From Luteimicrobium album (GTDB lineage: Bacteria; Actinomycetota; Actinomycetes; Actinomycetales; Cellulomonadaceae): a stretch of 64,000 nucleotides of DNA. The DNA lies in assembly GCF_030161555.1 (NCBI RefSeq), contig NZ_BSUK01000001.1, positions 2,604,001 to 2,668,000 on the forward strand, written 5' to 3'. The position numbers and the translations under genes were made by a program. The notes below the pieces were generated by a model. The model searched no databases, had not been told where the DNA came from, and saw nothing but the letters and a program-made list of their open reading frames with translations. Positions 30,984-39,515 of this stretch are shown piece by piece; position 1 is the stretch's first letter, and each line of letters begins with the position of its first letter.

Positions 30984-33900
30984 ATGAACGACGCGAGTGC
31001 TCTGTCCACGGCGCCGGCGGACGCCGGCGCGTCGGTCGTGTCCGCCGTGACGGGCACGGTCCCCGTCGTCGCGAGCGTGACCGCCGTCATCGTCACGCGC
31101 GGCGCGAACCCCTGGTTCCGGCGGACCCTCGCGGCGGTCCGGGCGCAGCACCGTGCCCCCACCCGCCTGGTCGTGGTCGACGTCGCGACGTCGACGGCGA
31201 CGAGCGGCTACGCCGACCTCCAGCTCGGCGACGCCCGCTTCGTCGCGGCGCCCCGGGCGCGCACGTTCGGCGAGGGCGTCGCCGCGGCGCTCCGCGAAGA
31301 GCCCGACGGCCAGTGGCTGTGGCTCCTGCACGACGACTCGGCTCCCGACGCGGGCGCGCTCGGCGCCCTCCTGCGTGCCGTCGAGCACTCGTCGGCCGTC
31401 GCGGTCGCCGGCTCCAAGCAGCGCCGCTGGACGACCCGTGACCCCCGCCCCGCGACCCTCGCCGACGACGGCCGGCAGATCCCTGAGCTCGTCGAGGTCG
31501 GGGTCACCACGTCCCGGGCCGGGCGCCGGGTGTCCGTCGTCGAGCCCCACGAGATCGACCAGGGGCAGCACGACGCGCGCGACGACGTGCTCGGCGTCGG
31601 GCTCGCCGGCGCGCTCGTGCGCCGCGGCGTCTGGGACGAGCTCGGCGGGACCGACCCCGAGCTCGGCGCGTTCGGCGACGGGCTCGACCTGTGCCGGCGG
31701 GCCCGTCTCGCCGGGCATCGCGTCGTGGTCGTGCCGCGCGCCGTCGTCGAGCACGCGCAGCTCAGCCTGCACCGGGTGGACCCGGCCGACCCGGCGGCCG
31801 CGCTGCGGGTCGACGACGACGACCTCGAGGACGCCGCGGACGAGTCGTTCGGCGCACGGCGCCGCAGCGAGCTGCACCTGCGGCTCGTGGGGGCGCCGCT
31901 CCTGTTCCTGCCCGTGCTGGCCGTCTGGCTCGTGGTGTGCGCACCGTTCCGCGCCATGTACCGGCTTGCGCTCAAGCAGCCCGCGCACGCGCGGGACGAG
32001 CTCCTCGCCCCGCTGCTCGTGCTGGTGCGGGTGCCCGGCCTCGTGCGGGCGCGCCGTTCCGTGCACCGCACCTCGACCGTCCCGCGCCGGGCGGTCCGCC
32101 CGCTCCAGCAGGACTGGCGCGAGGGTGCGGCGCAGCGGCGCGACCGCCGGCTCAGCGCCGCCGAGCAGCGCCGCTCGGCGTTCGCGCCGAGCGAGCTCGA
32201 GCGGGCAGAGCTCGCGCAGCTCGCGACCCGGCGGCGCGTCACCCTCGGCGTCGTCGCGCTCGCCCTCGTGGTGCTCACCGGGCTCGTGTTCGCGTCGCTC
32301 GCGGGCGCGCTCGCGTCCGGGGAGCGGCTCGTGGGCGGGGCGCTCCTGCCCGCGTCGTCGAGCTGGGGTGAGCTCTGGTCGGCCGCGACGAGCGGGTGGG
32401 TGCAGTCCGGGTTCGGCCACGCGGCGCCCGCCGACCCCGTGCTCGCGGTCGTGCTCGGTGCGTCGGTCCTCACGTTCGGGCACGTGCAGGTCGCCGTGAA
32501 CCTCCTGCTGGCGACATCGTTCCTCACGGCCGGCCTCGGCGCCTGGTTCGCGGCCGGCGCCCTGACCCGGTGGATCCCGGCCCGCGCCTGGGCGGCGCTC
32601 GTCTGGGCCGCGTCGCCCGCGCTGCTGCTCGCCGTCGGGCAGGGGCGGCTGGGGGCGCTCGTCGCGCACGCCGCGCTGCCCTGGTTCGTGCTCGCGACGC
32701 TGCGGGGCGTCGGGGTCGTGGTGGACGACCGCATCGCACCCGCGGCCGGCCCGCTCGACGCCGCGGGCCGCGGGCCGGCCCGGCGGCTCGCGACGCCCTC
32801 GCTCGGGGCCCTCGCGGCGGCCGCCCTGCTGCTCGTGCCCGTCGCCGCCGGGACGCCGGCGCTGCTCGCGGTCTGCGTGGTCGCGGTGGTCGTCGCGGCG
32901 CTCGCGACCGTGGTCACGTCGGCGCGCCCCCGCCGGTACGTGCGGCTCCTGCTCGTGCCCGTCCCGGCGCTCGTCGTGCTCGGGCCGTTCCTGTGGCACG
33001 TCGGCCGGACGTGGGGACGCGAGGGCGGCGGGTGGCGCCTGCTGCTCGCGACATCCGGGAACCCCACCGGGTATGACGCCGTCGAGCCCTGGCAGAGTGC
33101 GCTCGGCTGGCCTGCCGACCCGGCGTCCGCGCTCGGGGCCCCGGGGACCTGGGCGACCGCGGTGTCGGTGGCGCTGGTCGGCTCGGTGGCCGTCGTGGCG
33201 CTCGTCGCGGTGGTGCGCTCGCGCCGGCCCGTCGCGGCCCGGGTCGGCTGGGTCGTCGCCGCGGCCGGGCTCGCGATCGCCGTCGTCGCCCCGTCGGTCA
33301 CGGTCGCGACCAGCGCTTCGGGCCTCGTCCGCGCGTGGCCGGGGGCGGGGACGAGCCTCGTCGTGGCCGGGCTCCTCGGCGCCGCGCTCCTCGGCCTGCC
33401 CGAACGGACCGTCCTGCGCGGCCGCTACGACGAGCCGCACCGGGGCAGGCAGGTGACCCGGGCGGCCGTCGTCGGGCTGGCGCTCGCCGTGCCCTGTGCG
33501 ACCGTGGGGACCTGGGTCGCGCAGCAGGTCGACACCACGCACCACACGGTCGGCGACCTCACGCTCGCCGGGACGCCCGTGGTCCCGCCGGTCGGGCAGC
33601 AGATGCAGGCCGCCGGCGCGCGCCTCCTCCTGCTCGACGCCGTCCCGACGACGGGCGCCGTCCCCACCGTCCGCTACACCCTGATGCGCGCCGACGGGAC
33701 GCAGCTCGTCGACTCGTCGGTCGTCGTCGACGGCCGAACGGCCCGCGCGGCCCTCGACGGGACCGCCCCGGCGTCCGCCAGCCCGGAAGCGCGGCTCGCG
33801 CAGGTCGTCGCCCAGCTCGCGGGTGACGGCGTCGCGCCGTCGTCGCGGGGGCTCGCGGACGCGATGTCCGACCTCGGCGTGGGGGGCGTCCTCCTGCCGG

Positions 33901-34403
33901 CCGACGGCACGACCCGCGGGTCGGCCCGCACCGCGCTGACCGCACGGCTCGACACCGTCCCGGGCCTGGCCCGCGTGACCGAGGGTCAGGACTCCGTGCT
34001 CTGGCGCGTCGACCTGTCGGGCACGAGCGCGGCGCAGACGTCCACGGGCGGCGCGTGGGCGACCCTGCGCGACGCCGACGGGAAGGTGCTCCGCTCGCTG
34101 TCGTCGCTGGACTCGGGCGTCGACGCGACGCTCCCCGCCCGCGACGCGGCCACGACGCTCGTCCTCGCCTCGCACGCGCACCGGCACTGGCAGGCGACGC
34201 TCGACGGGCGCACGCTCGCGGCCACCGGAGGCGACGACACGTGGCAGCAGGAGTTCGCCGTGCCCGCCGGGAAGGCCGGCCATCTCGTCGTCACCTACGA
34301 CGCGCCCCACCGTGCGCTCTGGCTCTGGTCCTCGGGCGTGCTCCTTCTCGTGGTGGTGCTGCTCGCGCTGCCCGTGCGCCGTCGGCGGGTGGTGCTGCGA
34401 TGA
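30984..34403 (+). CDS. Large GT2-family glycosyltransferase with multi-span membrane domain
   Basis: This 1139-residue protein begins with a GT2 domain (VTAVIVTRGANPWFRRTL at about residue 32, the DxD-like LLHDDSAPDAGALG near 113, LSLHRVDP at 255). About a dozen membrane segments follow, between residues 290 and 860, and then an extracytoplasmic domain ends in a last helix (LWSSGVLLLVVVLLALPV). This architecture is conserved downstream of whiB2 in actinobacteria and is presumed to act in cell-wall glycan assembly. The stop overlaps the next ATG (ATGA). Confidence 0.85.
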   Translation: MNDASALSTAPADAGASVVSAVTGTVPVVASVTAVIVTRGANPWFRRTLAAVRAQHRAPTRLVVVDVATSTATSGYADLQLGDARFVAAPRARTFGEGVAAALREEPDGQWLWLLHDDSAPDAGALGALLRAVEHSSAVAVAGSKQRRWTTRDPRPATLADDGRQIPELVEVGVTTSRAGRRVSVVEPHEIDQGQHDARDDVLGVGLAGALVRRGVWDELGGTDPELGAFGDGLDLCRRARLAGHRVVVVPRAVVEHAQLSLHRVDPADPAAALRVDDDDLEDAADESFGARRRSELHLRLVGAPLLFLPVLAVWLVVCAPFRAMYRLALKQPAHARDELLAPLLVLVRVPGLVRARRSVHRTSTVPRRAVRPLQQDWREGAAQRRDRRLSAAEQRRSAFAPSELERAELAQLATRRRVTLGVVALALVVLTGLVFASLAGALASGERLVGGALLPASSSWGELWSAATSGWVQSGFGHAAPADPVLAVVLGASVLTFGHVQVAVNLLLATSFLTAGLGAWFAAGALTRWIPARAWAALVWAASPALLLAVGQGRLGALVAHAALPWFVLATLRGVGVVVDDRIAPAAGPLDAAGRGPARRLATPSLGALAAAALLLVPVAAGTPALLAVCVVAVVVAALATVVTSARPRRYVRLLLVPVPALVVLGPFLWHVGRTWGREGGGWRLLLATSGNPTGYDAVEPWQSALGWPADPASALGAPGTWATAVSVALVGSVAVVALVAVVRSRRPVAARVGWVVAAAGLAIAVVAPSVTVATSASGLVRAWPGAGTSLVVAGLLGAALLGLPERTVLRGRYDEPHRGRQVTRAAVVGLALAVPCATVGTWVAQQVDTTHHTVGDLTLAGTPVVPPVGQQMQAAGARLLLLDAVPTTGAVPTVRYTLMRADGTQLVDSSVVVDGRTARAALDGTAPASASPEARLAQVVAQLAGDGVAPSSRGLADAMSDLGVGGVLLPADGTTRGSARTALTARLDTVPGLARVTEGQDSVLWRVDLSGTSAAQTSTGGAWATLRDADGKVLRSLSSLDSGVDATLPARDAATTLVLASHAHRHWQATLDGRTLAATGGDDTWQQEFAVPAGKAGHLVVTYDAPHRALWLWSSGVLLLVVVLLALPVRRRRVVLR

Positions 34404-36055
34404 GCCGGCTGTGGCGGAGGACGCTGCTCGGCGGCACCGGGATCGTGGCCGTCGCGCTCGTCGCGGGCGGGGCGGCGCTCGTGCCCCACGTCCTGCCCGA
34501 CCTGACCGCCCCCGCCTCCGACCGGCTCGCGCACCGGACCTCGACCGTCGACGTCGCGCCCGGCGACCGGATGCTCGTCTGCCCCGGGCCCGCACGGCTC
34601 ACCGACCCCGACTCGGGCGGCGACGCCCAGTTCCGCGCCTCGCCCGTGCCCACCACGACGCGGCTCGGCGCCCTCGCGCTCGCGTCCGGCGCCGGCACGC
34701 TGCAGCAGCTCGACGGCTCGAAGGTCGCCACGCTCGCCGCGTCGCCCGGCGGGGACGCCGCGAGCGTGCTGCGCCAGGACACCGTCCCCGGCGGGCTCGC
34801 GCTGCGCGCGCCCGCCCCCGACACCGGCGCCGACCGGGTCGCCGCGAGCGTCGCCTCGACCACGACGTCCGGCGACCTGCGCGGCCTCGTCGCCGCGAGC
34901 TGCCAGACCCCCGGCACCGTCGCGTGGCTCGCCGGCGGCGACACCAAGGTCGGGAGCAGCACCCAGCTCGTCCTGCAGAACCCCGGGCTCACGCCCGCGA
35001 CCGTCAGCGTCCGCGCGTGGGGACCCGACGGCGAGATCCCGCTCGCGAGCTCCGCGTCGCTCGTCGTGCCCGCGGGCAAGGAGGTCGTGCGGCTGCTCGA
35101 GGCGGCGGCCCCCGGCGTGGACCGGCTCGTCGTCCAGGTCAAGGCGTCGGGCGGGCTCGTGAGCGCGTACCTGCAGCACTCGACCCTCTCCGGCATCGTC
35201 CCGCAGGGCGTCGACGACGTCGTGCCCGGGTCCGCGCCCGCCCAGCACCTGGCGCTCGCGGGCGTCGTGAGCCGCGGCGAGGCCATCGCGGACACGCGCG
35301 CCCCCGTGCTGCGGCTCCTCGCTCCGAGCAAGGCCGCGAAGGCCACCGTGAGCCTGTGGGGGCCGTCGGGGCGCGTGCACCTGCGCGGGGCCGAGCAGGT
35401 CGCGCTCGACGCCGGCCAGGTCGTCGACGTGCCCCTCGGCGGGCTGCCCGCCGGGACGTACACCGTGACCGTCGACGCCGACCAGAAGGTGGTGGCGGGC
35501 ATCGTCGAGCAGCGCCCCGGGACGACCGGGGCCGCCGGTCAGCCCGCGCCGTCGGACCCGCACACCGCGTGGGACCGGGCCTGGGTGCCCGCGCAGGCGG
35601 TGCCCGACGCCCCGCCCGCGGGGTCGCCGGACGCCGGCGAGGTCGCGCTCCCGGCCGGCACGTCGGACGCCGTCGTGCTGACGGCGCTCCCCGCCGACCG
35701 CTCGACCGACGCGAAGGTCTCCGGTGAGGCGAAGGCGACCGTGCGGCTCTTCGACGCGAGCGGCGCGCAGATGCTCAGCCGTCCGACGACCGTCGCGGCG
35801 GGCACCAGCGCGGTGCTCGACGTCGGGGCGCTCGCGCCCGGCAAGGACGTCGCCGGGGTCGCCGTCGACGCGGTCACCCCGAGCGGCGGGGCGACCGTCG
35901 CCTGGGGCGTGGTGACCTCGGTGGGGGCTGCGTCGTCGGGCGTGCCGACGGGCGGGGCGTCCGGGCAGCTCGTCTCGGTGCTCGCGCCCGTGCCGAGCGT
36001 GTCGTCCGGCGGGACCGTCGCGGCCCAGGAGGACCCGACCCTCGGCCTGCCCTGA
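34400..36055 (+). CDS. DUF5719 family secreted/anchored protein
   Basis: The 551-residue protein has one N-terminal membrane helix (GTGIVAVALVAGGAALVPHV) and a long beta-rich extracytoplasmic region with repeated strands such as STQLVLQNPGLTPATVSV and VSLWGPSGRVHLRG. It matches the DUF5719 family, found next to the large GT2 protein in many actinobacteria. No catalytic motif is evident. It ends 7 bp before a palindromic-element dimer. Confidence 0.8.
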   Translation: MSRLWRRTLLGGTGIVAVALVAGGAALVPHVLPDLTAPASDRLAHRTSTVDVAPGDRMLVCPGPARLTDPDSGGDAQFRASPVPTTTRLGALALASGAGTLQQLDGSKVATLAASPGGDAASVLRQDTVPGGLALRAPAPDTGADRVAASVASTTTSGDLRGLVAASCQTPGTVAWLAGGDTKVGSSTQLVLQNPGLTPATVSVRAWGPDGEIPLASSASLVVPAGKEVVRLLEAAAPGVDRLVVQVKASGGLVSAYLQHSTLSGIVPQGVDDVVPGSAPAQHLALAGVVSRGEAIADTRAPVLRLLAPSKAAKATVSLWGPSGRVHLRGAEQVALDAGQVVDVPLGGLPAGTYTVTVDADQKVVAGIVEQRPGTTGAAGQPAPSDPHTAWDRAWVPAQAVPDAPPAGSPDAGEVALPAGTSDAVVLTALPADRSTDAKVSGEAKATVRLFDASGAQMLSRPTTVAAGTSAVLDVGALAPGKDVAGVAVDAVTPSGGATVAWGVVTSVGAASSGVPTGGASGQLVSVLAPVPSVSSGGTVAAQEDPTLGLP

Positions 36056-36062
36056 CCCGACC

Positions 36063-36104
36063 TGTCAGAACGTGGTGCACGGATACAGGGACCTGGTTCT
36101 GACA
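36063..36104 (+). repeat. 42-bp palindromic element, copy 6
   Basis: The ends are TGTCAGAACGTG and GGTTCTGACA and the core is CACGGATACAGG. It is the left half of a dimer between two convergent genes. Confidence 0.9.
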
Positions 36105-36124
36105 CGAACAGGGCGGCGGGCGGT

Positions 36125-36166
36125 TGTCAGAACGTGGTGCACGGATACGGGACCCTCGGTCTGACG
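36125..36166 (+). repeat. 42-bp palindromic element, copy 7
   Basis: The ends are TGTCAGAACGTG and CGGTCTGACG and the core is CACGGATACGGG. It follows copy 6 after 20 bp and stands 9 bp before the stop codon of the metallopeptidase-like gene. Confidence 0.9.
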
Positions 36167-36174
36167 GGTCGCGG

Positions 36175-36672
36175 TCAGTCGCCGTCGTAGCGCGGGTCGA
36201 TCTCCTCGGGCGTGCGCGCCAGCAGGTGCGCCACCTGCTCGACGACGACGTCGCGCACCAGGTCGGCGAGGTCGTCGTCGTCGATCGCGCGCGCCTCGAC
36301 CGGCCGGCGGTACACCACGACGCGTGCGGGCTGCCCCGACTCGGCCGGGAAGCACCGCCCCAGGGGGACCGACTCCTCCCAGGGCGCCGGGTCCGACGGC
36401 GGCACGTCCTCGACCGCGAACTCCGTGCCCTCGAGCTGGGCGCCCCACCGCTCCTCGAGGCGCTCGACCGTGCCGAGCACGAGGTCGTCGAACCGGTCCG
36501 CACGGGTGCGCGCCGCCGGCAGGCCGGGCGGGAGCAGCGGCCCGCGCGGCCCCCGGCCACGACGGTCGCGGCGACGCGGGAACGGGCGCGCGGCTGCGCC
36601 GTCGGCGGGCACGGGCAGCGACCGGGCGGCTGCGCCGTCAGAGGGGCCGGGGAAGGCAGCGGAGGAGGTCAC
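36175..36672 (-). CDS. Metallopeptidase-family protein lacking the HExxH motif
   Basis: The 165-residue product belongs to the small zincin-like family found next to DUF3499 and whiB2 (Rv3259-like in mycobacteria). The helix that carries HExxH in true zincins reads DVVVEQVAHLLAR here, so the first zinc-binding His is absent and only Glu remains in place. It may be a non-catalytic fold. The first 60 residues are Arg/Pro-rich and disordered. It converges with DUF5719 and is divergent from DUF3499. Confidence 0.75.
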   Translation of the reverse strand: MTSSAAFPGPSDGAAARSLPVPADGAAARPFPRRRDRRGRGPRGPLLPPGLPAARTRADRFDDLVLGTVERLEERWGAQLEGTEFAVEDVPPSDPAPWEESVPLGRCFPAESGQPARVVVYRRPVEARAIDDDDLADLVRDVVVEQVAHLLARTPEEIDPRYDGD

Positions 36673-36767
36673 CCTCCGAGCCTAGCGACGTGCGTCGCAG
36701 CGGTGCGGGCGGGCGGAAGCAGCGCGCCTCGACCACGACGGCCCGGACCAGGAGTACCGTTCCCTCC

Positions 36768-37112
36768 GTGCAATCGGTCAGGCAGTGCTCGCGGACGGCG
36801 TGCACCGGAGCAGCGGTCGCGACGCTCACGTACGTGTACGCGGACTCCACCGCGGTCCTCGGGCCCCTCGCGCACTACGCCGAGCCTCACAGCTACGACC
36901 TGTGCGCCGACCACGCCCAGAAGCTCACGGTGCCACGAGGCTGGGACGTCGTGCGGCTCGCGGACCGGTTCGAGGAGCCGCCGCCCAGCCCCGACGACCT
37001 GTCGGCGCTCGCGGAGGCCGTCCGGCGCGCGGGGGCCGCGCAGGCCGCGGAACCCGACCCCACGCCCGACGGCCGCCGCGCCCACCTGCGCGTGCTGCGC
37101 GAGGCCGACTGA
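36768..37112 (+). CDS. DUF3499 family zinc-ribbon-like protein
   Basis: This 114-residue protein is of the DUF3499 family, with a Cys-rich N-terminus (RQCSRTACTGAAVATL) and a second metal-ligand pair in YDLCADHAQKL, suggesting a zinc-binding fold. Function is unknown, but the gene normally lies next to manB in actinobacteria. Here about 12 kb of inserted DNA separates it from manB. The start is GTG 36768. Confidence 0.88.
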   Translation: MQSVRQCSRTACTGAAVATLTYVYADSTAVLGPLAHYAEPHSYDLCADHAQKLTVPRGWDVVRLADRFEEPPPSPDDLSALAEAVRRAGAAQAAEPDPTPDGRRAHLRVLREAD

Positions 37113-37212
37113 CCGTCGTCGGGGCCGTCGCCGGATCCTGCGGTTCAGCCCGCGTTCACCGCGCGGTGCCAGGGTGTGAGGATTGCGAACTGTTCGCGTG
37201 TTTGTCAGCGAT

Positions 37213-37243
37213 TCTCAGTGGTGATGTGGCGGTCTCAGTGGTG
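37213..37243 (+). repeat. Two 11-bp direct repeats before tnpA
   Basis: TCTCAGTGGTG occurs at 37213-37223 and 37233-37243, 20 bp apart, at the tnpA start. They may be binding sites for the MerR-like domain of the recombinase. Confidence 0.45.
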
Positions 37244-37824
37244 CGAGGTAGTCGGATTGGGCTCGTGAGCAGAGTGTCCACTATCAGACGGCGTGGAAGT
37301 GGGCGCGCGAGGGGAACATGCCTGTCTCGGTCGTGAAAGCGGCGACTGGCTGGTACCTCGTCCTGAGCCAATCGGCCGGCCGAGGAGGCCGGACGGTGGG
37401 GTACTGCTGGGTCTCGGGTGCGGATCAGGAGGCGGATCTGGAGCGTCAGGTCGGCCGCGTCACGCTCGGGGCATTGGAGCGTGGGCTGCGCCTGGACTCG
37501 GTGGTGCCCGAGGTGGGTTCCGGGTTGAACGCCCGCCGGGTGAAGTTCTCCCGACTGCTCGCGGACCGCCGGTGAGGCGATCGTGGTTGAGCATCGTGAC
37601 CGTGCTGCCAGGTTCGGGGTGGAGCACCTGCAGGCGGCGCTCGGAGCGGCCGGGCGCGGACTGGTCGTGCTGGACTTGGCCGAGGTCGACGACGACCTGG
37701 TACGGGACCCGACGGCGATCTTGACCTCGTTCTGCGCGTGCCCGAGGGACGCCGCTCCGCGCGCGGGCAGGCGGATGCTGCGGTGGCGGCGATGTCGGCA
37801 CCGGGTGGGAGGGTGGGCCCGTGA
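37241..37824 (+). pseudogene. tnpA: IS607 serine recombinase TnpA, frame-disrupted
   Basis: The restored protein of about 195 residues has the N-terminal MerR-like helix-turn-helix (SDWAREQSVHYQTAWKWARE) and the resolvase catalytic domain (GYCWVSGADQEADLERQV, IVVEHRDRAARFGVEHL, LAEVDDDLVRD). Frame changes are needed near 37250, 37575 and 37755-37770. The nucleophile Ser is kept in WVSG, but the Arg found in YARVS of active enzymes is Trp here. Its TGA overlaps the tnpB start (GTGA). Some shifts may be sequencing errors, but the Arg loss suggests real decay. Confidence 0.75.
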
Positions 37825-39023
37825 CGTTGCAGGGGTTCCGGGTCGAGCTCGCACCCGACGCTGCCCAGGGGTCCCGGTTGGCGCAGCACGCCGGTCTGCA
37901 CCGGGTCGTGTTCAACCACTGCCTCGCACACGTGGTGGCGGTGATGGGACAGCGCGCCGCGGAACGCACCTACGGTCTTCGCGACGACGAGCTGACGCCC
38001 GCGATGGGCTGGTCGGCGCCCGCGCTCGAGAAGTACTGGCGGGCCACCCACCGCCAGGCCTACCCGTGGTTCAGCGATGAAGGGCTGTCCTCGCGGGTGC
38101 CGAAGGAGGCGTGCCGGGCATTGGCGGCCGCACTGGGCAACTGGGCCAAGTCCAAGACGGCGGCTCGTAAGGGTCGACGGGTCGGGTTCCCTAGGTTCCG
38201 GCGACGCAAGGACGGCGCGAGTTGCCGGTTCGACGCTCACACCGCCCACCCCGCCACGTCGCGGTTGGTGCACGTCCCGACGATCGGCAAGGTCTCCACG
38301 CGTGAGGACATGGGGTGGCTCACCGACCGCATCGCCGACCGGCGCGCCCGCGTCCTGGGCTCACGGTTCGAACGGCGGGCGGGAAGGTGGTGGGTCGCGT
38401 TCCAGGTCGAGGTGGACCGCACCGACATCAACGCCCGCCACAGGGCGCCCACCGGCGGCCCGGTGGTCGGGATCGACCTCGGGATCACGACGTTCGCGAC
38501 GATCGCGGCCGATGACGGCACCGTGGTCGAGGTCCCGAACCCGCGCCACCTCGGGCACAAGCTGCGCCGGCTGCGGCGCGCGAACAAGGCCCTCGCCCGT
38601 AAGCAGAAGGGCTCGAAGAACCGGGCCAAGGCTGCCGCCGCTGTCGCGAAGGTCCACCTGGAGGTCGCGCACGCCCGGGCGGACTTCCTGCACCAGCTCA
38701 CCACGTCGTTGACGAGAACCAAGTCGACGATCGTGATCGAGGACCTGTCCGTGGCGGGCATGGTCAAGAACAGGCGCCTGGCGCGGCACATCGCCGATGC
38801 CGGGTGGGCCGAGTTCCGTCGCCAGCTGACCTACAAGGCCACCTGGTACGGGTCCAAAGTGGTCGTCGCGGACCGGTGGTTCCCCTCGACCCGCACCTGC
38901 CCGACCTGCGCCGCGGTCAACCACGACCTGACCCTCGCGGACCGGATCTGGACCTGCCCCTGCGGGACCGTCCACGATCGTGACCGGACGGCCGCGATCA
39001 ATCTCCTACGCCTTGCCGCGTAG
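37821..39023 (+). CDS. tnpB: TnpB RNA-guided endonuclease of an IS607-like element
   Basis: The 400-residue protein is an uninterrupted TnpB. The RuvC-like catalytic residues are present: Asp in VVGIDLGITTF (about residue 217), Glu in VIEDLSVAGM (about 306) and Asp in HDRDRTAAINLL (about 385). A zinc ribbon lies between the last two (CPTC, then CPCG, with a C-x-C second pair). TnpB proteins are guided by an RNA from the element's right end and cleave DNA next to a short motif. The start is GTG 37821. The gene looks functional although tnpA does not. Confidence 0.92.
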   Translation: MTLQGFRVELAPDAAQGSRLAQHAGLHRVVFNHCLAHVVAVMGQRAAERTYGLRDDELTPAMGWSAPALEKYWRATHRQAYPWFSDEGLSSRVPKEACRALAAALGNWAKSKTAARKGRRVGFPRFRRRKDGASCRFDAHTAHPATSRLVHVPTIGKVSTREDMGWLTDRIADRRARVLGSRFERRAGRWWVAFQVEVDRTDINARHRAPTGGPVVGIDLGITTFATIAADDGTVVEVPNPRHLGHKLRRLRRANKALARKQKGSKNRAKAAAAVAKVHLEVAHARADFLHQLTTSLTRTKSTIVIEDLSVAGMVKNRRLARHIADAGWAEFRRQLTYKATWYGSKVVVADRWFPSTRTCPTCAAVNHDLTLADRIWTCPCGTVHDRDRTAAINLLRLAA

Positions 39024-39130
39024 ACCAAGCACACGGTCGCCGGGCAGTTCCCCGGAGACCCGAAACGCCTGTCGAGGCCACGCAAGTCCCCGCACCCGCG
39101 GGGCAGAGGCCGATGAAACAGGAAGAGAGA
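38900..39130 (+). ncRNA. Putative omega-RNA of TnpB
   Basis: In IS605/IS607 elements the guide RNA comes from the tnpB 3' end and the right end. Here CCCCGC/GCGGGG forms a hairpin at 39088-39103, followed by GATGAAACAGGAA and then a second stem GAGAGTC/GACTCTC (39127-39145). The guide would start at the element boundary, around 39130-39141. Limits and the guide start are inferred. Confidence 0.45.
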
Positions 39131-39140
39131 GTCACCGAGA

Positions 39141-39485
39141 CTCTCCGAACGGTACCGCCTCTACGCGGACGCGTCGCTCGTCGTCGGGATGCGTGGGCAC
39201 GCCGCGATGATCCCGTTCGGGCTCGGGACGCCCGTCCTCAGCATCGTCTCCCACCCCAAGGCCCGGTACTTCCTCGAGGACCTCGGGCGGACCGAATGGG
39301 GCTTCGAGGTGAACGACGACGGGCTCGCCGATGAACTCTTGGAACGTTCTTCCGAAGTGCTCGCTCGCGAGGCCGAGTACCGCCAGGACGTGAGTAATCT
39401 CCAGGCAGACCTGTGGGAGCACGTCCGCGCCGCGGGGCGCCGCGTGCTCCCCGACCCGCACGCAGCGGCCCCGTCGGACGCCTAG
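39141..39485 (+). pseudogene. Polysaccharide pyruvyltransferase, C-terminal remnant
   Basis: The stretch SERYRLYADASLVVGMRGHA, IPFGLGTPVLSIVSHPKARYF and the following helices match the donor-binding C-terminal half of polysaccharide pyruvyltransferases; the intact paralogue at 44338-45750 has STRGHGAMVPFGAGSLVVPI in the same place. The N-terminal half is missing and the IS607-like element abuts the break. No N-terminal part is found left of the element, so the insertion was accompanied or followed by a deletion. Confidence 0.8.
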
Positions 39486-39515
39486 CGGACCCGGCGGCCG
39501 ACCGACCGCAGCACG

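Larger units (their letters stand above)
37170..39140 (+). mobile_element. IS607-family element (tnpA and tnpB)
   Basis: The gene pair is a serine-recombinase tnpA overlapping a tnpB in the same direction, diagnostic of IS607. The left limit is estimated from the drop in GC and the start of low-complexity leader after about 37170. The right limit is estimated from the hairpin and GATGAAACAGGAA-like tail behind tnpB and the resumption of a truncated host gene at 39141. Exact ends are not certain, because IS607 elements have no long terminal repeats. Confidence 0.75.

Noticed and set aside
30573-34595. Very long reverse-strand open frame opposite the GT2 membrane protein
   Set aside because: It lacks any recognisable motif and is Arg/Gly-rich, as expected for a shadow frame of a 74%-type GC gene. 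The forward frame has clear GT2 and membrane features.
37204-37220. TGTCAGCGATTCTCAG as an eighth copy of the palindromic element
   Set aside because: Only the first six bases match; there is no 42-bp spacing, no core and no right arm.
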